Shown piece after piece: positions 52,793 to 62,357 of a DNA stretch of 64,000 nt (positions are counted from its first letter, which is position 1; every line of letters begins with the position of its first letter). The DNA comes from Methylophaga thalassica (GTDB taxonomy: Bacteria; Pseudomonadota; Gammaproteobacteria; Nitrosococcales; Methylophagaceae), in assembly GCF_030159795.1 (NCBI RefSeq), contig NZ_BSND01000004.1, positions 248,001-312,000 of the forward strand, given 5' to 3'. The translations under genes and the position numbers were made by a program. The notes under the pieces were generated by a model that saw only the letters and a list, made by a program, of their open reading frames with translations, searched no databases and was not told the origin of the DNA.

Positions 52793-54547
52793 TCAGTTAT
52801 GCGTATCTGTATTGGCTGGCATTAATTCATCTACCAGGAACTGTAAGGTTTTCTGACCGCGAAACTCATTTACAGATAATTTATAACGCACTAATACTAG
52901 ACTGTTTTCATCTAACCAGCTCGGTTTATCCTGACCGAAAGCCATCGCATTCACCTGCCTGTTACCATTCATCTCAAGCTGTAAACGCAGGTGATTCTGT
53001 TCCTGTCCAACTAAACGAAAATGATTTACTTTAAACACCCCATGAAACCTGGGCTCCTCAAAACCCTGGCCCCAAGGCGCTGCCTCAGACAGTATTTCTG
53101 CAAATGACAACTGGCAATCGCTTGCTGCTAACTCACCATCTGAAGGTAGTTGTTGTAAGTAGGTTTCGGCTGACACCATCTCATTCAAGGCCGACTCAAA
53201 TGCACGATTAAATTCGCTTAAATCGGCTTTTTTTATTGTTAAACCAGCCGCCATAGCATGACCACCAAAACGTTCTAACAATTTAGGATGTTTAGCTGCT
53301 ACTCGGGCCAATACATCACGAATATGTATGCCTGGAATAGAACGCGCCGATCCTTTGACTTCATCGTCATTACCGGGAGCAAAAGCAATAACCGGACGGT
53401 ATGTTTTCTCTTTAATACGTGAGGCCAACAGCCCAATCACACCCTGATGCCAATCTTCGTTAAATAAGCAATACCCGGTTCTTAAGGTATTGTCATCAAT
53501 ATCAATCTGTTCCAGCATCTTCAATGCATCCACTTGCATTGTTTGCTCTACCGCGCGTCGTTCCAAATTAATGCTATCCAGCTGTGTCGCTATACTAAGG
53601 GCCTGATCAGCATTATCTGTCAGCAGTAAGTTAATGCCGAGCCCCATATCTTCCATACGCCCAGCTGCATTCAATCTGGGGGCAATACTAAAGCCTAAGT
53701 CAGAAGAAACTAGTTTTTCTTTTTCTCTGCCCGCAATTCGAATCAGTGCTTGTATGCCGATACAGCCTTTACCGCGACGAATACGCTGCAATCCGTGATT
53801 GACCAATGTACGATTTAATTTATCCAGTGGCACCACATCCGCTACCGTCCCTAAAGCGACGAGATCGAGCCAATCCCCTACTTTCGGTTCAGGCAAAGAG
53901 CTGCTTTCAAACCAGCCGGTTGTTCTTAAATGCTGCCTTAAGCCTAATAACACATAGAAACAGACACCGACACCAGCCAGATTTTTATAGGGAAAGGGAT
54001 CGTCGGCTTGATTGGGATTCACGATGGCATCCGCTTCCGGCAATTCCTCACCAGCCAGGTGATGATCAGTCACCAATACTTTCATTCCTCGTTGATGTGC
54101 CGCTTTTACCCCTGATATTGAGGCAATACCATTATCTACGGTCACCAGTAAATCAGGCTGTTCCAGCTCTGGAATATCATCGAGTAAAGATGGTGTTAGG
54201 CCGTAACCATGGATAAAGCGATTAGGAACAATATAATGAACCTGCTTCAATCCCATTGACTGCAAACCACGTATAGCCAGCGCACAACTGGTGGCACCGT
54301 CACTATCAAAGTCAGCAACAATCGTGACTTTCCATTGTTCTTTCAAAGCAGTGGCTAATAATTCAACCGCCGCCTGCATACCAAGCAGCTGATCTGGTCT
54401 TGGTAAGTCGGCCAGTTCAAAATACAACTGCTCCACTTCGGTAATACCGCGTGCAGCCATAATTTTTCGTAAACTTTCCGGCCATGACTCGGGTAGCTTA
54501 TCCCAGCCATCATGAGGGCGTTCAACAATGTCGGGCAATATACTCAT
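52793..54547 (-). CDS. recJ: Single-stranded-DNA exonuclease RecJ
   Basis: 584 residues. The DHH phosphoesterase motifs are DFDSDGATS (about 76-84), TVDNGIAS, VLVTDHHLAGE (about 141-151), and the DHHA1 domain with RFGGHAMAAGLTI near 420. It degrades 5' single-stranded ends in repair and recombination. ATG 54547 overlaps the stop of the RpfE-like gene by four bases (ATGA); a longer opening to 54595 would lie inside that gene. recJ next to an rpfE-like gene is a known arrangement in Xanthomonas. Confidence 0.94.
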   Translation of the reverse strand: MSILPDIVERPHDGWDKLPESWPESLRKIMAARGITEVEQLYFELADLPRPDQLLGMQAAVELLATALKEQWKVTIVADFDSDGATSCALAIRGLQSMGLKQVHYIVPNRFIHGYGLTPSLLDDIPELEQPDLLVTVDNGIASISGVKAAHQRGMKVLVTDHHLAGEELPEADAIVNPNQADDPFPYKNLAGVGVCFYVLLGLRQHLRTTGWFESSSLPEPKVGDWLDLVALGTVADVVPLDKLNRTLVNHGLQRIRRGKGCIGIQALIRIAGREKEKLVSSDLGFSIAPRLNAAGRMEDMGLGINLLLTDNADQALSIATQLDSINLERRAVEQTMQVDALKMLEQIDIDDNTLRTGYCLFNEDWHQGVIGLLASRIKEKTYRPVIAFAPGNDDEVKGSARSIPGIHIRDVLARVAAKHPKLLERFGGHAMAAGLTIKKADLSEFNRAFESALNEMVSAETYLQQLPSDGELAASDCQLSFAEILSEAAPWGQGFEEPRFHGVFKVNHFRLVGQEQNHLRLQLEMNGNRQVNAMAFGQDKPSWLDENSLVLVRYKLSVNEFRGQKTLQFLVDELMPANTDTHN

Positions 54548-55476
54548 AACCAGATTTTCCAGGCAGATGCAGGGGTTAAATGGTAACGTCCCCACTCAGG
54601 AATAACGATATGCACGGAATCCAACTGAAGACCTTTCAATGCCCTATAGATAGGCGTTAACCAGTTGCTATCAAGCGCTTCGATTTGTGCTGACCAGTCT
54701 TTATCCGGATCAAAATGGGCTAAATGCAGGGCGTGTTTTGCTTGAATATCAGTAAAATGGTCAATATTCTCCAGCCATTCAGAACCACTGTAGTGACTCA
54801 ATTGCTTCAATGTTTCATCTTGACCAGAAACATGTGACCAGGTCTGCCATTCATCAGGCATTTTTTCCTTCCCCCAGAACCAGACACTATTAATCGGTAC
54901 CTTACCCTGTGCTTCTCTTGCCTGATTCACCGGACAGTCGAATAACACCATCTGAATCTCATTCCATAAACGAATCCATAAGCGGGCATCAGCGCCTTTG
55001 GGTAGAAATTCAGTCACTGCACGACGATCGACCTTATCCACACAAGTCAATTCAATATCAGGTTCGATTGGCATGCTCAGCAGCCATTGATTCGCCGTAT
55101 TAATGCTTAATGAAGCGCCCAAATCATCAAACAGATATTGAATCGAAGCGATAAGTTGTTCAGCTTCGTCCATACTGATATCCAGGCCATGATGAAATAG
55201 CAGCAGTTGGTCCCGGTCAGCTTGTAAATAACAGGGATCTACACACAGACTGAACTCCGTTCCACCTCTTAACCTCGCCATGGGGAAGTCGTCCCAATAT
55301 CTTGTTTCTTCAGAAAATAATGATAATAGTTGCTGAAAAAAACGATCTTCAGAATCAATCAACGTCCCTCTTTTCATCAGTATTTTTAATGATTGAGGTA
55401 AAAAGCTCTGGTTTATTGGATTGGCAACGACGACCGAAAAAGCAGGCAGAATCAGCGTCAGTTGTTGGCTAGCCAT
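54544..55476 (-). CDS. RpfE-type protein (phosphoglycerate-mutase-like)
   Basis: 310 residues of the RpfE group, related by fold to cofactor-independent phosphoglycerate mutases. Visible points are MARLRGGTEFSLCVDP, NSVWFWGKE (the usual xxxWxWG), and HIVIPEWGRYHLTPASAW at the end. Function poorly known; in Xanthomonas it lies in the rpf cluster next to recJ. Start ATG 55476 overlaps the hda stop by eight bases. Regulatory role inferred from context only. Confidence 0.78.
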   Translation of the reverse strand: MASQQLTLILPAFSVVVANPINQSFLPQSLKILMKRGTLIDSEDRFFQQLLSLFSEETRYWDDFPMARLRGGTEFSLCVDPCYLQADRDQLLLFHHGLDISMDEAEQLIASIQYLFDDLGASLSINTANQWLLSMPIEPDIELTCVDKVDRRAVTEFLPKGADARLWIRLWNEIQMVLFDCPVNQAREAQGKVPINSVWFWGKEKMPDEWQTWSHVSGQDETLKQLSHYSGSEWLENIDHFTDIQAKHALHLAHFDPDKDWSAQIEALDSNWLTPIYRALKGLQLDSVHIVIPEWGRYHLTPASAWKIWL

Positions 55477-56173
55477 TCGCCAAAACTTGCCGGATAAACG
55501 GTATGGTTAACTTTCGTTTAGCCTGTAAAGAAGCTTTATCTAACTGCTGTAAAACGGTCATCAGAGCAGGCATATCGCGTCCATAATGACGCAGTAAATA
55601 TTGTGCCACCTCAGTTGTTATCGTTAAGCCACGTGACTGTGCCTGTAATACCAGGGCTTGCTGTTTCTGTTCATCTGTCATCATCACTAATTGATAAACC
55701 AGCCCTGTCGCCAGCCTTGACCGCAAATCCGGTAATTGAATTGAACTATTCGCTGGGGTCTGTTGTGCTGCCACCAACAGGCGCCCCTTTGCATCATGCA
55801 AGCGATTAAAACAGTGAAAAACAGCTTCTTCCCACTCGGGTAAGCCAGCAATCGCATCGATATCATCCAGGCAGAGTAAATCGGCTTGTTCAATTGCCTG
55901 AAGTGCTGCAGGCGCTGCCGTTTTCACAAGTTCTGATAACGACAAATAAATGACCCTGTAACCCATTTGCTGAACCGTTTCGGCACAAGCTATCAGCAAA
56001 TGTGTTTTACCTGTGCCACTATCCCCCGCAAGGTATAGGAAATCCAATTCAGCTAACTGACAAAACGCTTGTAGAGCTTGTTTGGTTTCTTGTTTGGCAA
56101 ACAAGAAATTATCGAGCCTGTATATCTCCTGAGGAGATAGTCTAAGCGTTAGTTGTGTTTCAGCTAATGACAT
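55469..56173 (-). CDS. hda: DnaA regulatory inactivator Hda
   Basis: 234 residues of a DnaA-like AAA+ ATPase without the DNA-binding domain. Walker A GDSGTGKTH (about 54-62), Walker B LLCLDDIDA (about 97-105), and sensor helices with RSRLATGLVYQL. Hda with the sliding clamp promotes hydrolysis of DnaA-ATP after initiation. A likely clamp-binding stretch begins the protein (TQLTLRLSP). It is 15 bases downstream of the AI-2E permease gene and overlaps the next. Confidence 0.93.
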   Translation of the reverse strand: MSLAETQLTLRLSPQEIYRLDNFLFAKQETKQALQAFCQLAELDFLYLAGDSGTGKTHLLIACAETVQQMGYRVIYLSLSELVKTAAPAALQAIEQADLLCLDDIDAIAGLPEWEEAVFHCFNRLHDAKGRLLVAAQQTPANSSIQLPDLRSRLATGLVYQLVMMTDEQKQQALVLQAQSRGLTITTEVAQYLLRHYGRDMPALMTVLQQLDKASLQAKRKLTIPFIRQVLANG

Positions 56174-56188
56174 GTGTGCGTGACTAAT

Positions 56189-57235
56189 TTAAGAATACAA
56201 ATGACTATCGAGATAACGCTGATGCGCATGGCGTAACAACACCATGACAACCGAAGCGGCAGGCAAAGCAAGTAACACACCGGTAAAGCCAAATAATTGC
56301 CCACCGGCTAATACAGCAAAAATAACGGCCACTGGATGCAAACCAATACGCTCACCAACAAAACGAGGCGTCAGCACCATCCCTTCTATAGCTTGGGCGA
56401 CAGCAAATACAATGGCCACTTGCAGCACCGGTAGCCAGTCACCAAATTGAAAGAATGCGGCCAATCCAGCCAGTAAAATGCCTACGATTAAGCCAAGATA
56501 TGGAACAAAACTGACAAGCCCGGCAATTACGCCCAGTAATAAGGCTAATTCCAGGCCAATCAAACTGAGCCCTAAGGTATATATCACCGCAAGTGCGAAC
56601 ATCACCATCAACTGACCACGCATAAAGCCAGCTAACATGTCATCACATTCCAATGACATTTCAATGAATTTTTTCGCATATCGTCTTGGCAGTAACTCTC
56701 TGAAACGGGCAACTAAACTATCCCAGTCTCTCAATAAATAAAAAGTAAGCACCGGAATTAAAAGCAAATTCCCCAGCCACTGTACTAACACCATGCCAGA
56801 GCGTGTCATATAGCTGAAAACACCTCCGGCAACCTGCCCAAACTCCGACCAGTATTTACTCAACGCCTGTTTTACTGTCTGCAGGTTAAACACATCGGTT
56901 GGTAACCCCACTGAGTTCAACCACGGCTCTATCAGTTTCTGTGTCTGTGTTAAATAATCAGGCAAATTACTAAACAATTTGGCTACCTGAGCACTGAGTA
57001 AAGGCAGCATGACTAATAACATTAAAGCAACCACAATAAAAATAACGGCAAATACCACACTTACTGACATGGTTCTGGATAAATTCCAGCTTTCCAGTCT
57101 ATCTACCAGGGGATCCCCCAGGTAGGCAAAAAGCGTCGCAATAAAAAATGGCATCAATACTGGTGACAGCTCAAATAATAACCAACCTGCTATAACAACG
57201 ATGGCCACAAGCAAAAACTTATTGGTATCCGTCAT
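56189..57235 (-). CDS. AI-2E/PerM-family permease
   Basis: 348 residues with about eight membrane helices and an AI-2E transporter core (LLRDWDSLVARFRELLPRRYAKKF, about 172-195; GIIAGL/PYLG segments near 240-260). In E. coli perM lies near purM/hda as well. Substrate unknown. ATG 57235 shares a base with the preceding stop (TAATG); ATG 57259 is also in frame but lies inside the CDP-alcohol phosphotransferase gene. Confidence 0.9.
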   Translation of the reverse strand: MTDTNKFLLVAIVVIAGWLLFELSPVLMPFFIATLFAYLGDPLVDRLESWNLSRTMSVSVVFAVIFIVVALMLLVMLPLLSAQVAKLFSNLPDYLTQTQKLIEPWLNSVGLPTDVFNLQTVKQALSKYWSEFGQVAGGVFSYMTRSGMVLVQWLGNLLLIPVLTFYLLRDWDSLVARFRELLPRRYAKKFIEMSLECDDMLAGFMRGQLMVMFALAVIYTLGLSLIGLELALLLGVIAGLVSFVPYLGLIVGILLAGLAAFFQFGDWLPVLQVAIVFAVAQAIEGMVLTPRFVGERIGLHPVAVIFAVLAGGQLFGFTGVLLALPAASVVMVLLRHAHQRYLDSHLYS

Positions 57236-57789
57236 TATGGTTGTTTTCTCTGCTTCCATGCTTTATTTCCCCAAATAATCACATATTCAAAACCACTGTA
57301 TAAAACACTGGCCACAACGGCCCATATACCCATGGTCACCACAGAATGCAGAGCAGGCAGCCATTGTTGTTCAATGATCACCAGTAACACTAATAGAATT
57401 TGTAATGCTGTATTAAGTTTACTGCTCCACAACGGTAGCAGTTCAAATTCGCCAATGGTGTAATGATAGACCAATCCACCACACACAATGATGACATCCC
57501 GGGCAAGCACTAACCAAAGCAACCACATCGGAAGCAGACCAATCCAGGCCAGAGTAGCAAAACTCGCCACTAACAAGAGTTTGTCAGCTATCGGGTCAAG
57601 AATTGAGCCGAGACGTGATTGCCAGTGAAAATGTTTGGCGAGAAAACCATCAATCCCGTCTGAAATGCCTGCGATGGCTGATACGATTAGTGCTAATACA
57701 TAGCGTTCGTGAACCAGTGCCCATACCACTGGAATCACCAGCAAAATACGTAACAATGAAATCAGATTGGGAATATCACGTAAACTCAA
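57235..57789 (-). CDS. CDP-alcohol phosphatidyltransferase family protein (PgsA-like)
   Basis: 184 residues with four to five membrane helices. The active-site pattern D-x2-D-G-x2-A-R-x8-G-x3-D-x3-D reads DGIDGFLAK, then GSILDPIAD, with Lys in place of the usual Arg (about 44-72). It likely joins CDP-diacylglycerol to an alcohol such as glycerol phosphate. It starts at TTG 57789, overlapping the DUF2066 stop as TTGA. Whether it is the main PgsA or a paralogue is open. Confidence 0.87.
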   Translation of the reverse strand: MSLRDIPNLISLLRILLVIPVVWALVHERYVLALIVSAIAGISDGIDGFLAKHFHWQSRLGSILDPIADKLLLVASFATLAWIGLLPMWLLWLVLARDVIIVCGGLVYHYTIGEFELLPLWSSKLNTALQILLVLLVIIEQQWLPALHSVVTMGIWAVVASVLYSGFEYVIIWGNKAWKQRKQP

Positions 57790-58847
57790 TGTGTTAACCG
57801 ATAATATTTTTTATCCGTTATCGTGCCCTCAGGTTCGGTTAATTCTGATAAAAGGCCACCAACAGACAAAAGACGTTGCAGAACTTGCATGTCACCACTA
57901 TAGCTAATATCTAAATCGAGAATATTCATACCCAAATTATTCACCCGGATATTGTCAATACTGTCGATTTGGTTGAGATAGGCCATGACTCTGGAAAAAT
58001 CAGCGTAGTCATTAACCTCATCAATCTGCACAGAGAGTGTCTTATTCGTATCAGATACCTGGTTATGCTGAGCATACTCGCTAGCCAGACTATCGACTAA
58101 CACACCTAAGCCTTTATTTATCGAAGCGCTGATAAAGCCTTCTGAGGTCCAGCGTTGACGCGTTTCACCCGTGCCTGACTGCCAGATAATCTGAGTGGTG
58201 TCATTATGGATTGTCATTTTGATAACAAGAATGATATCCGCCCCATAACGCTGAGAAGCGGTCTTGATGGCATCATCGTTACCTGACCACACGTCCTCAA
58301 AACTCAAAGCAGACTGATCTTGCAGGTCCATCAACGGCATAAGAATGGGCAAGCCTCGTTCATCAGCCGCTTGTTGTAACGGTTTAAAAACGTCTTGGGG
58401 AATATTTTCTAAACCTTGCAAACTTTGCTGGCCATCTATATCAGTAGCTAACCAGACCAGCACGTCCGGTCTGACTTTCCCCCATCGAGGCAGACCAAGC
58501 TGACGTATAACCGCATTGACGGCATTTTTATCAAAACTCAAACGCAATGAAAGTTGATCAGGCTGTGTTAAATCTGCAGCTTCAATATTGTTACGAATGT
58601 ATTCATAACGCTCAACAAGTTGCGTGGCATTAGCAAGTACCGGAGCAATATCAGCGTTGTTAACCTGATTTTCATTACCGACTAATTTGATAATCACTTG
58701 CTTGAGCAAGTCAGGTGCCAGAGCATCGCGCTCTTTCTGCTGTTGAGTCGTGACAGGAGCTGTCGCCTGATAAAGATTATTGACCTCAGCAGCATAGCTA
58801 CTAAAACTCAGAAACAGCAAAATAAGGGCATAAAATAATCGGTGCAT
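57786..58847 (-). CDS. DUF2066 exported protein
   Basis: 353 residues with a signal peptide (LFYALILLFLSFSSYA, cleavage near AEV). The mature part matches DUF2066: a beta-rich domain with LKQVIIKLVGN, and RPDVLVWLATDIDG (about 125-138). Function unknown, located periplasmic. In many gammaproteobacteria it sits between purM and the hda region, as here. First gene of the minus-strand operon, about 59 bases from the divergent purM start. Confidence 0.88.
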   Translation of the reverse strand: MHRLFYALILLFLSFSSYAAEVNNLYQATAPVTTQQQKERDALAPDLLKQVIIKLVGNENQVNNADIAPVLANATQLVERYEYIRNNIEAADLTQPDQLSLRLSFDKNAVNAVIRQLGLPRWGKVRPDVLVWLATDIDGQQSLQGLENIPQDVFKPLQQAADERGLPILMPLMDLQDQSALSFEDVWSGNDDAIKTASQRYGADIILVIKMTIHNDTTQIIWQSGTGETRQRWTSEGFISASINKGLGVLVDSLASEYAQHNQVSDTNKTLSVQIDEVNDYADFSRVMAYLNQIDSIDNIRVNNLGMNILDLDISYSGDMQVLQRLLSVGGLLSELTEPEGTITDKKYYRLTH

Positions 58848-58906
58848 TGTGGTATTCTAACACGCTGTTTTAAGCATGTGATGCACAACATTTTCAGGAA
58901 TACATT

Positions 58907-59962
58907 ATGACCGATAGCGTGGACTCTTCTCGCACCTCTCTTAGTTATCGTGATGCCGGCGTTGATATTGAAGCTGGCAACGCCTTAGTCGATCGCATTA
59001 AACCTCACGCAGCAAGAACCCGTCGACCAGGTGTCATGGCTGGTTTAGGTGGTTTTGGTAGTCTTTTCGAACTTCCGGTCGACAAATACAAACAGCCTGT
59101 TCTAGTGTCCGGCACCGATGGCGTGGGCACTAAATTACGCTTGGCGATCGAATCCGGTATCCACAATACCATCGGCATTGACCTTGTGGCGATGTGTGTC
59201 AACGATATTGCTGTATTGGGCGCAGAGCCTTTATTCTTCCTTGATTATTATGCAACGGGAAAACTGGATGTCGATATTGCAGAGTCTGTGGTATCTGGCA
59301 TAGCTGAAGGTTGTTTGCAGGCAGGAGCCGCATTAGTCGGTGGTGAAACAGCTGAAATGCCAAGCATGTATGAAGATGGCGATTATGATCTAGCTGGTTT
59401 TTGTGTTGGTGTGGTTGAAAAAGAAGCGGTTATTGATGGTTCAAAAGTCGCTGCTGGTGATAAATTAATCGGTCTTGCAGCCTCTGGGCCACACTCAAAT
59501 GGGTACTCTCTCATTCGTAAAATTCTTGAACGTAGTGGCCAATCATTAAGCTCTGAATTCGATGGGGCGACATTGGGCGAAAAATTATTAGCGCCAACAA
59601 AAATTTATGTGAAATCACTATTACAACTGAATGAAAAAGTCAGTATTCATGCGTTATCACACATTACTGGTGGCGGCCTGCTTGAAAATATTCCACGCGT
59701 TCTGCCAGAAGGTGTGAAAGCAGTCATTGATGCCAGTAGTTGGCAGCGTCCTGCTGTGTTTGACTGGCTGCAAGAAAATGGCAACGTTACAGATAAAGAA
59801 ATGTATCGCACATTCAATAATGGGATAGGTATGGTTATCGTGGTTGCAGAGAATGATGTGTCTGAAGCTTTAGCGGTGTTGAACAGTGCTGGTGAACAAG
59901 CCAGTTTAATTGGTCAAATTGAAACAGCAAATGCGTCTGACGAACTAGTCGAAATTCAATAA
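58907..59962 (+). CDS. purM: Phosphoribosylformylglycinamidine cyclo-ligase
   Basis: 351 residues; the fifth step of purine synthesis, making aminoimidazole ribotide with ATP. Motifs are [14 protein letters not shown] (start), [12 protein letters not shown] (about 68-79), GGETAEMP (about 145-152) and [16 protein letters not shown] (about 248-263). ATG 58907 follows AGGAA. It is divergent from the DUF2066-hda operon and directly precedes purN, the standard gammaproteobacterial layout. No clear PurR box is visible upstream. Confidence 0.96.
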   Translation: MTDSVDSSRTSLSYRDAGVDIEAGNALVDRIKPHAARTRRPGVMAGLGGFGSLFELPVDKYKQPVLVSGTDGVGTKLRLAIESGIHNTIGIDLVAMCVNDIAVLGAEPLFFLDYYATGKLDVDIAESVVSGIAEGCLQAGAALVGGETAEMPSMYEDGDYDLAGFCVGVVEKEAVIDGSKVAAGDKLIGLAASGPHSNGYSLIRKILERSGQSLSSEFDGATLGEKLLAPTKIYVKSLLQLNEKVSIHALSHITGGGLLENIPRVLPEGVKAVIDASSWQRPAVFDWLQENGNVTDKEMYRTFNNGIGMVIVVAENDVSEALAVLNSAGEQASLIGQIETANASDELVEIQ

Positions 59963-59964
59963 TC

Positions 59965-60558
59965 ATGAGTGTGAATGAATCGAGAACCCGGCTGGTGATT
60001 TTAATCTCCGGCCGCGGTAGCAATATGCGCTCTATTATCGAAGCGATTAATCATCAGCAACTTGATGCTACGGTAGCTGCGGTTATCAGTAATCGTCCAG
60101 ATGCAGCGGGATTGGAATATGCCAGCAGCCAATCCATTCCTACCAAAATTATTGATCACAAGGCTTTTGCAGACAGAGACAGTTTTGACAGAGCATTAGC
60201 TCAGCAAATCGATGAATTTAAGCCAGATTACGTCATTTTAGCTGGCTTTATGCGTATTCTTACTGCTGAATTTGTCGAGCATTATCAAAATAAACTGATT
60301 AATATTCACCCTTCTCTATTACCGAAATTCAAAGGCCTTGATACACATCAACGCGCTATTGATGCCGGTGAAAAAGAACATGGAGCCAGTGTGCATTTCG
60401 TCACTGCAGAACTGGATGATGGTCCGGTCATTATGCAGGCTAAAGTTAAGGTTATGCCTGATGATTCAGCACAAACACTTGCTGCAAGAGTATTAGAACA
60501 GGAACATCAGTTGTATCCTGCTGCCATACAAAAACTGGTGAACGTTAAACAGGGCTAA
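59965..60558 (+). CDS. purN: Phosphoribosylglycinamide formyltransferase
   Basis: 197 residues; transfers a formyl group from 10-formyl-THF to GAR in purine synthesis. LISGRGSNMRSI near residue 12, then AGFMRIL (about 93-99), INIHPSLLPKFKGLDTH (about 112-128) with catalytic His, and VHFVTAELDDGPVI with the catalytic Asp. It begins two bases after the purM stop, so the two are translationally linked. A DUF3108 gene follows at two bases. Confidence 0.95.
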   Translation: MSVNESRTRLVILISGRGSNMRSIIEAINHQQLDATVAAVISNRPDAAGLEYASSQSIPTKIIDHKAFADRDSFDRALAQQIDEFKPDYVILAGFMRILTAEFVEHYQNKLINIHPSLLPKFKGLDTHQRAIDAGEKEHGASVHFVTAELDDGPVIMQAKVKVMPDDSAQTLAARVLEQEHQLYPAAIQKLVNVKQG

Positions 60559-60560
60559 TA

Positions 60561-61322
60561 ATGCGACTATTGTTCAGTGTTTTTTTGCTGTTTATTCTTA
60601 TAAAAGTATCTATTGCGGCAGATATACCGGACTTTTCAGCCAATTATTCAGTCAAGTTAAATGGTATTCAGGCAGGCGAGCTGAAACGTACACTTGAGAC
60701 AGATGAAACTGGGATCAGACACTTCAGTTCTGTTTCGCAAGCCAAGGGCGTATTTTCGTTTTTTAAACCGGATGTCATTGAAGAAACCAGTTTATGGAAA
60801 ATACACGATAATACCGTACAACCCCAGTTCTATCGCTACCTTCGAACTGGCGGAAAAAAAGAAAAGCGTCTGGAAATGAAGTTTAACTGGCCAGATATGA
60901 TGGTTCAGATTGATGATCAGGAACATCCCTGGCAGCTTCACCTTGAACCCAATACCTTGGATAAACTCGTTTATCAAATCAGTCTGATGCGGGATTTAGC
61001 CAAGCATAAAGGTGATCACATCAACTATCGTATTGCGGATGGCGGCAAATTAAAAACTTATCAAATCCGTATATTAGGGCAGGAACGTATCAAAACACCG
61101 CTGGGCGAAATTGATGCGATTAAATTAACCCGCCACCGTGACAAAGATAATGATCGTGAGACAACACTATGGTGTGCTCCTTCCCTTTCCTATTTACCAG
61201 TAAAATTGGAACATATCGAAGATGGCACCACGTTTACTGCGGTCCTTCGCCGACTCACCGGCATGGATTATCAGCATGCATTCATTAACGACGTAACAGA
61301 CACAGTAAATACCCATGACTAA
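60561..61322 (+). CDS. DUF3108 exported protein
   Basis: 253 residues with a signal peptide (LLFSVFLLFILIKVSIAA, cleavage near ADI). The mature region has the DUF3108 beta-barrel-like sequence: DFSANYSVKLNGIQAGELKRTL, IDAIKLTRHRDKDN near 193-206, and TTLWCAPSLSYLPVKLEH (about 208-225). Family function is unknown; it is periplasmic. Located as the third gene of purM-purN-DUF3108-nudF, with its stop overlapping nudF by eight bases. Confidence 0.88.
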   Translation: MRLLFSVFLLFILIKVSIAADIPDFSANYSVKLNGIQAGELKRTLETDETGIRHFSSVSQAKGVFSFFKPDVIEETSLWKIHDNTVQPQFYRYLRTGGKKEKRLEMKFNWPDMMVQIDDQEHPWQLHLEPNTLDKLVYQISLMRDLAKHKGDHINYRIADGGKLKTYQIRILGQERIKTPLGEIDAIKLTRHRDKDNDRETTLWCAPSLSYLPVKLEHIEDGTTFTAVLRRLTGMDYQHAFINDVTDTVNTHD

Positions 61323-61920
61323 AAAGTCTTTTAAAGTGCTTAACCAGAAGACCGTATATAAAGGTTTCTTCAGCGTAAAAAAATATACACTGCAACATAC
61401 GCTTTATCATGGTGGCTGGAGTCAGGTAGTTGAAAGAGAGGTCTTTCATCGCGGCGACTGCGTTGCCGTTTTGCTTTATGATCCGCACCGTGATGAAGTG
61501 GTTATTATTGAACAATTTCGTGCTGGGGCAGTCTTGTCGGAACAACAACAAGATGCCTGGTTACTTGAGATTGTGGCTGGAGCGGTTGAAGAAAATGAAA
61601 CTCCAGAAGAAGTTGCCATCAGAGAAGCTCAGGAAGAAGCCGGTTGTGTTGTCACAGAACTGATGAAGGTCAACGAGTTTTATACCTCTCCCGGCGGCAC
61701 CTCGGAATGCCTTACTTTATTCTGTGGCAAAGTAGATACCAGTGAAGTGGGTGGTGTTCATGGCCTTGCTGAAGAAGATGAGGATATCGCTGTCAGCGTT
61801 GTTACTTTTGAGGATGCTTGCAAGCTAGTTGAAAGTGGGCGTATTAAATCCGCGATCCCACTTATTGCTATTCAGTGGTTACAATTAAACCGCGATAAAC
61901 TTCGCCAGCAATGGCAATAA
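61315..61920 (+). CDS. nudF: ADP-ribose pyrophosphatase (NudF-type NUDIX)
   Basis: 201 residues. The NUDIX box is complete: GAVEENETPEEVAIREAQEEAG beginning near residue 89, giving the G-x5-E-x7-REUxEExGU pattern exactly. The residues before it, EQFRAGAV, match the ADP-ribose pyrophosphatase group, and SPGGTSE (about 122-128) is the usual following loop. It hydrolyses ADP-ribose to AMP and ribose 5-phosphate. Unlike the NUDIX at 7847, its box is canonical. Overlaps the DUF3108 end by eight bases. Confidence 0.94.
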   Translation: MTKKSFKVLNQKTVYKGFFSVKKYTLQHTLYHGGWSQVVEREVFHRGDCVAVLLYDPHRDEVVIIEQFRAGAVLSEQQQDAWLLEIVAGAVEENETPEEVAIREAQEEAGCVVTELMKVNEFYTSPGGTSECLTLFCGKVDTSEVGGVHGLAEEDEDIAVSVVTFEDACKLVESGRIKSAIPLIAIQWLQLNRDKLRQQWQ

Positions 61921-61921
61921 A

Positions 61922-62341
61922 TCACTCATAATTTAAAGGTTCACTGCCCGCTCTCTGACGTAGCCAGTCAATAGAACGTCGAATATTTTTTTGTTGGATT
62001 AACCATTTTTCCAGTCGATATTTTCCTGGAAAATTAAGGCATATAAGACCGATAAATAACGTCAATAATCCCTGACCGGGTAATACCAGCATGGCTAAGC
62101 CCAAAATGACTAAAACAATTCCCAGGCAATTTTTCAGGGTGATCAGCACTGTTCTGATGATGATATGTTGATCAGCCCAAGGCGTTTTATGTCTCTTTTC
62201 TGCTGAGAAATAATCTGCAGGCATCCTAACAATCAGATAGGGAATAAAAACTAAGGAAGCAACAAAACTGAGTACGGAGATGATGCCCAATGCCCATAAC
62301 CACGTTTCATTGCTCCATATTGTTTTAATCAGCTCTTCCAT
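61922..62341 (-). CDS. PGPGW-like transmembrane protein
   Basis: 139 residues with three or four membrane helices. The central segment VLGLAMLVLPGQGLLTLFIGL (about 77-97) matches the P-G-x-G pattern of the PGPGW family, here PGQG. The C-terminus is basic (RRSIDWLRQRAG). Function unknown. It lies tail to tail with nudF, one base apart. It is downstream of the mutarotase on the same strand with a 16-base gap, so the two may be co-transcribed. Confidence 0.75.
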   Translation of the reverse strand: MEELIKTIWSNETWLWALGIISVLSFVASLVFIPYLIVRMPADYFSAEKRHKTPWADQHIIIRTVLITLKNCLGIVLVILGLAMLVLPGQGLLTLFIGLICLNFPGKYRLEKWLIQQKNIRRSIDWLRQRAGSEPLNYE

Positions 62342-62357
62342 TAGATTATTCGTTCAT

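Noticed and set aside
53806-54216. 136-codon frame antisense to recJ
   Set aside because: RecJ is unmistakable on the other strand; the antisense frame has a random-looking composition.
58848-58906. PurR operator between purM and DUF2066
   Set aside because: I looked for a CGTTTGCG-like palindrome and did not find one.
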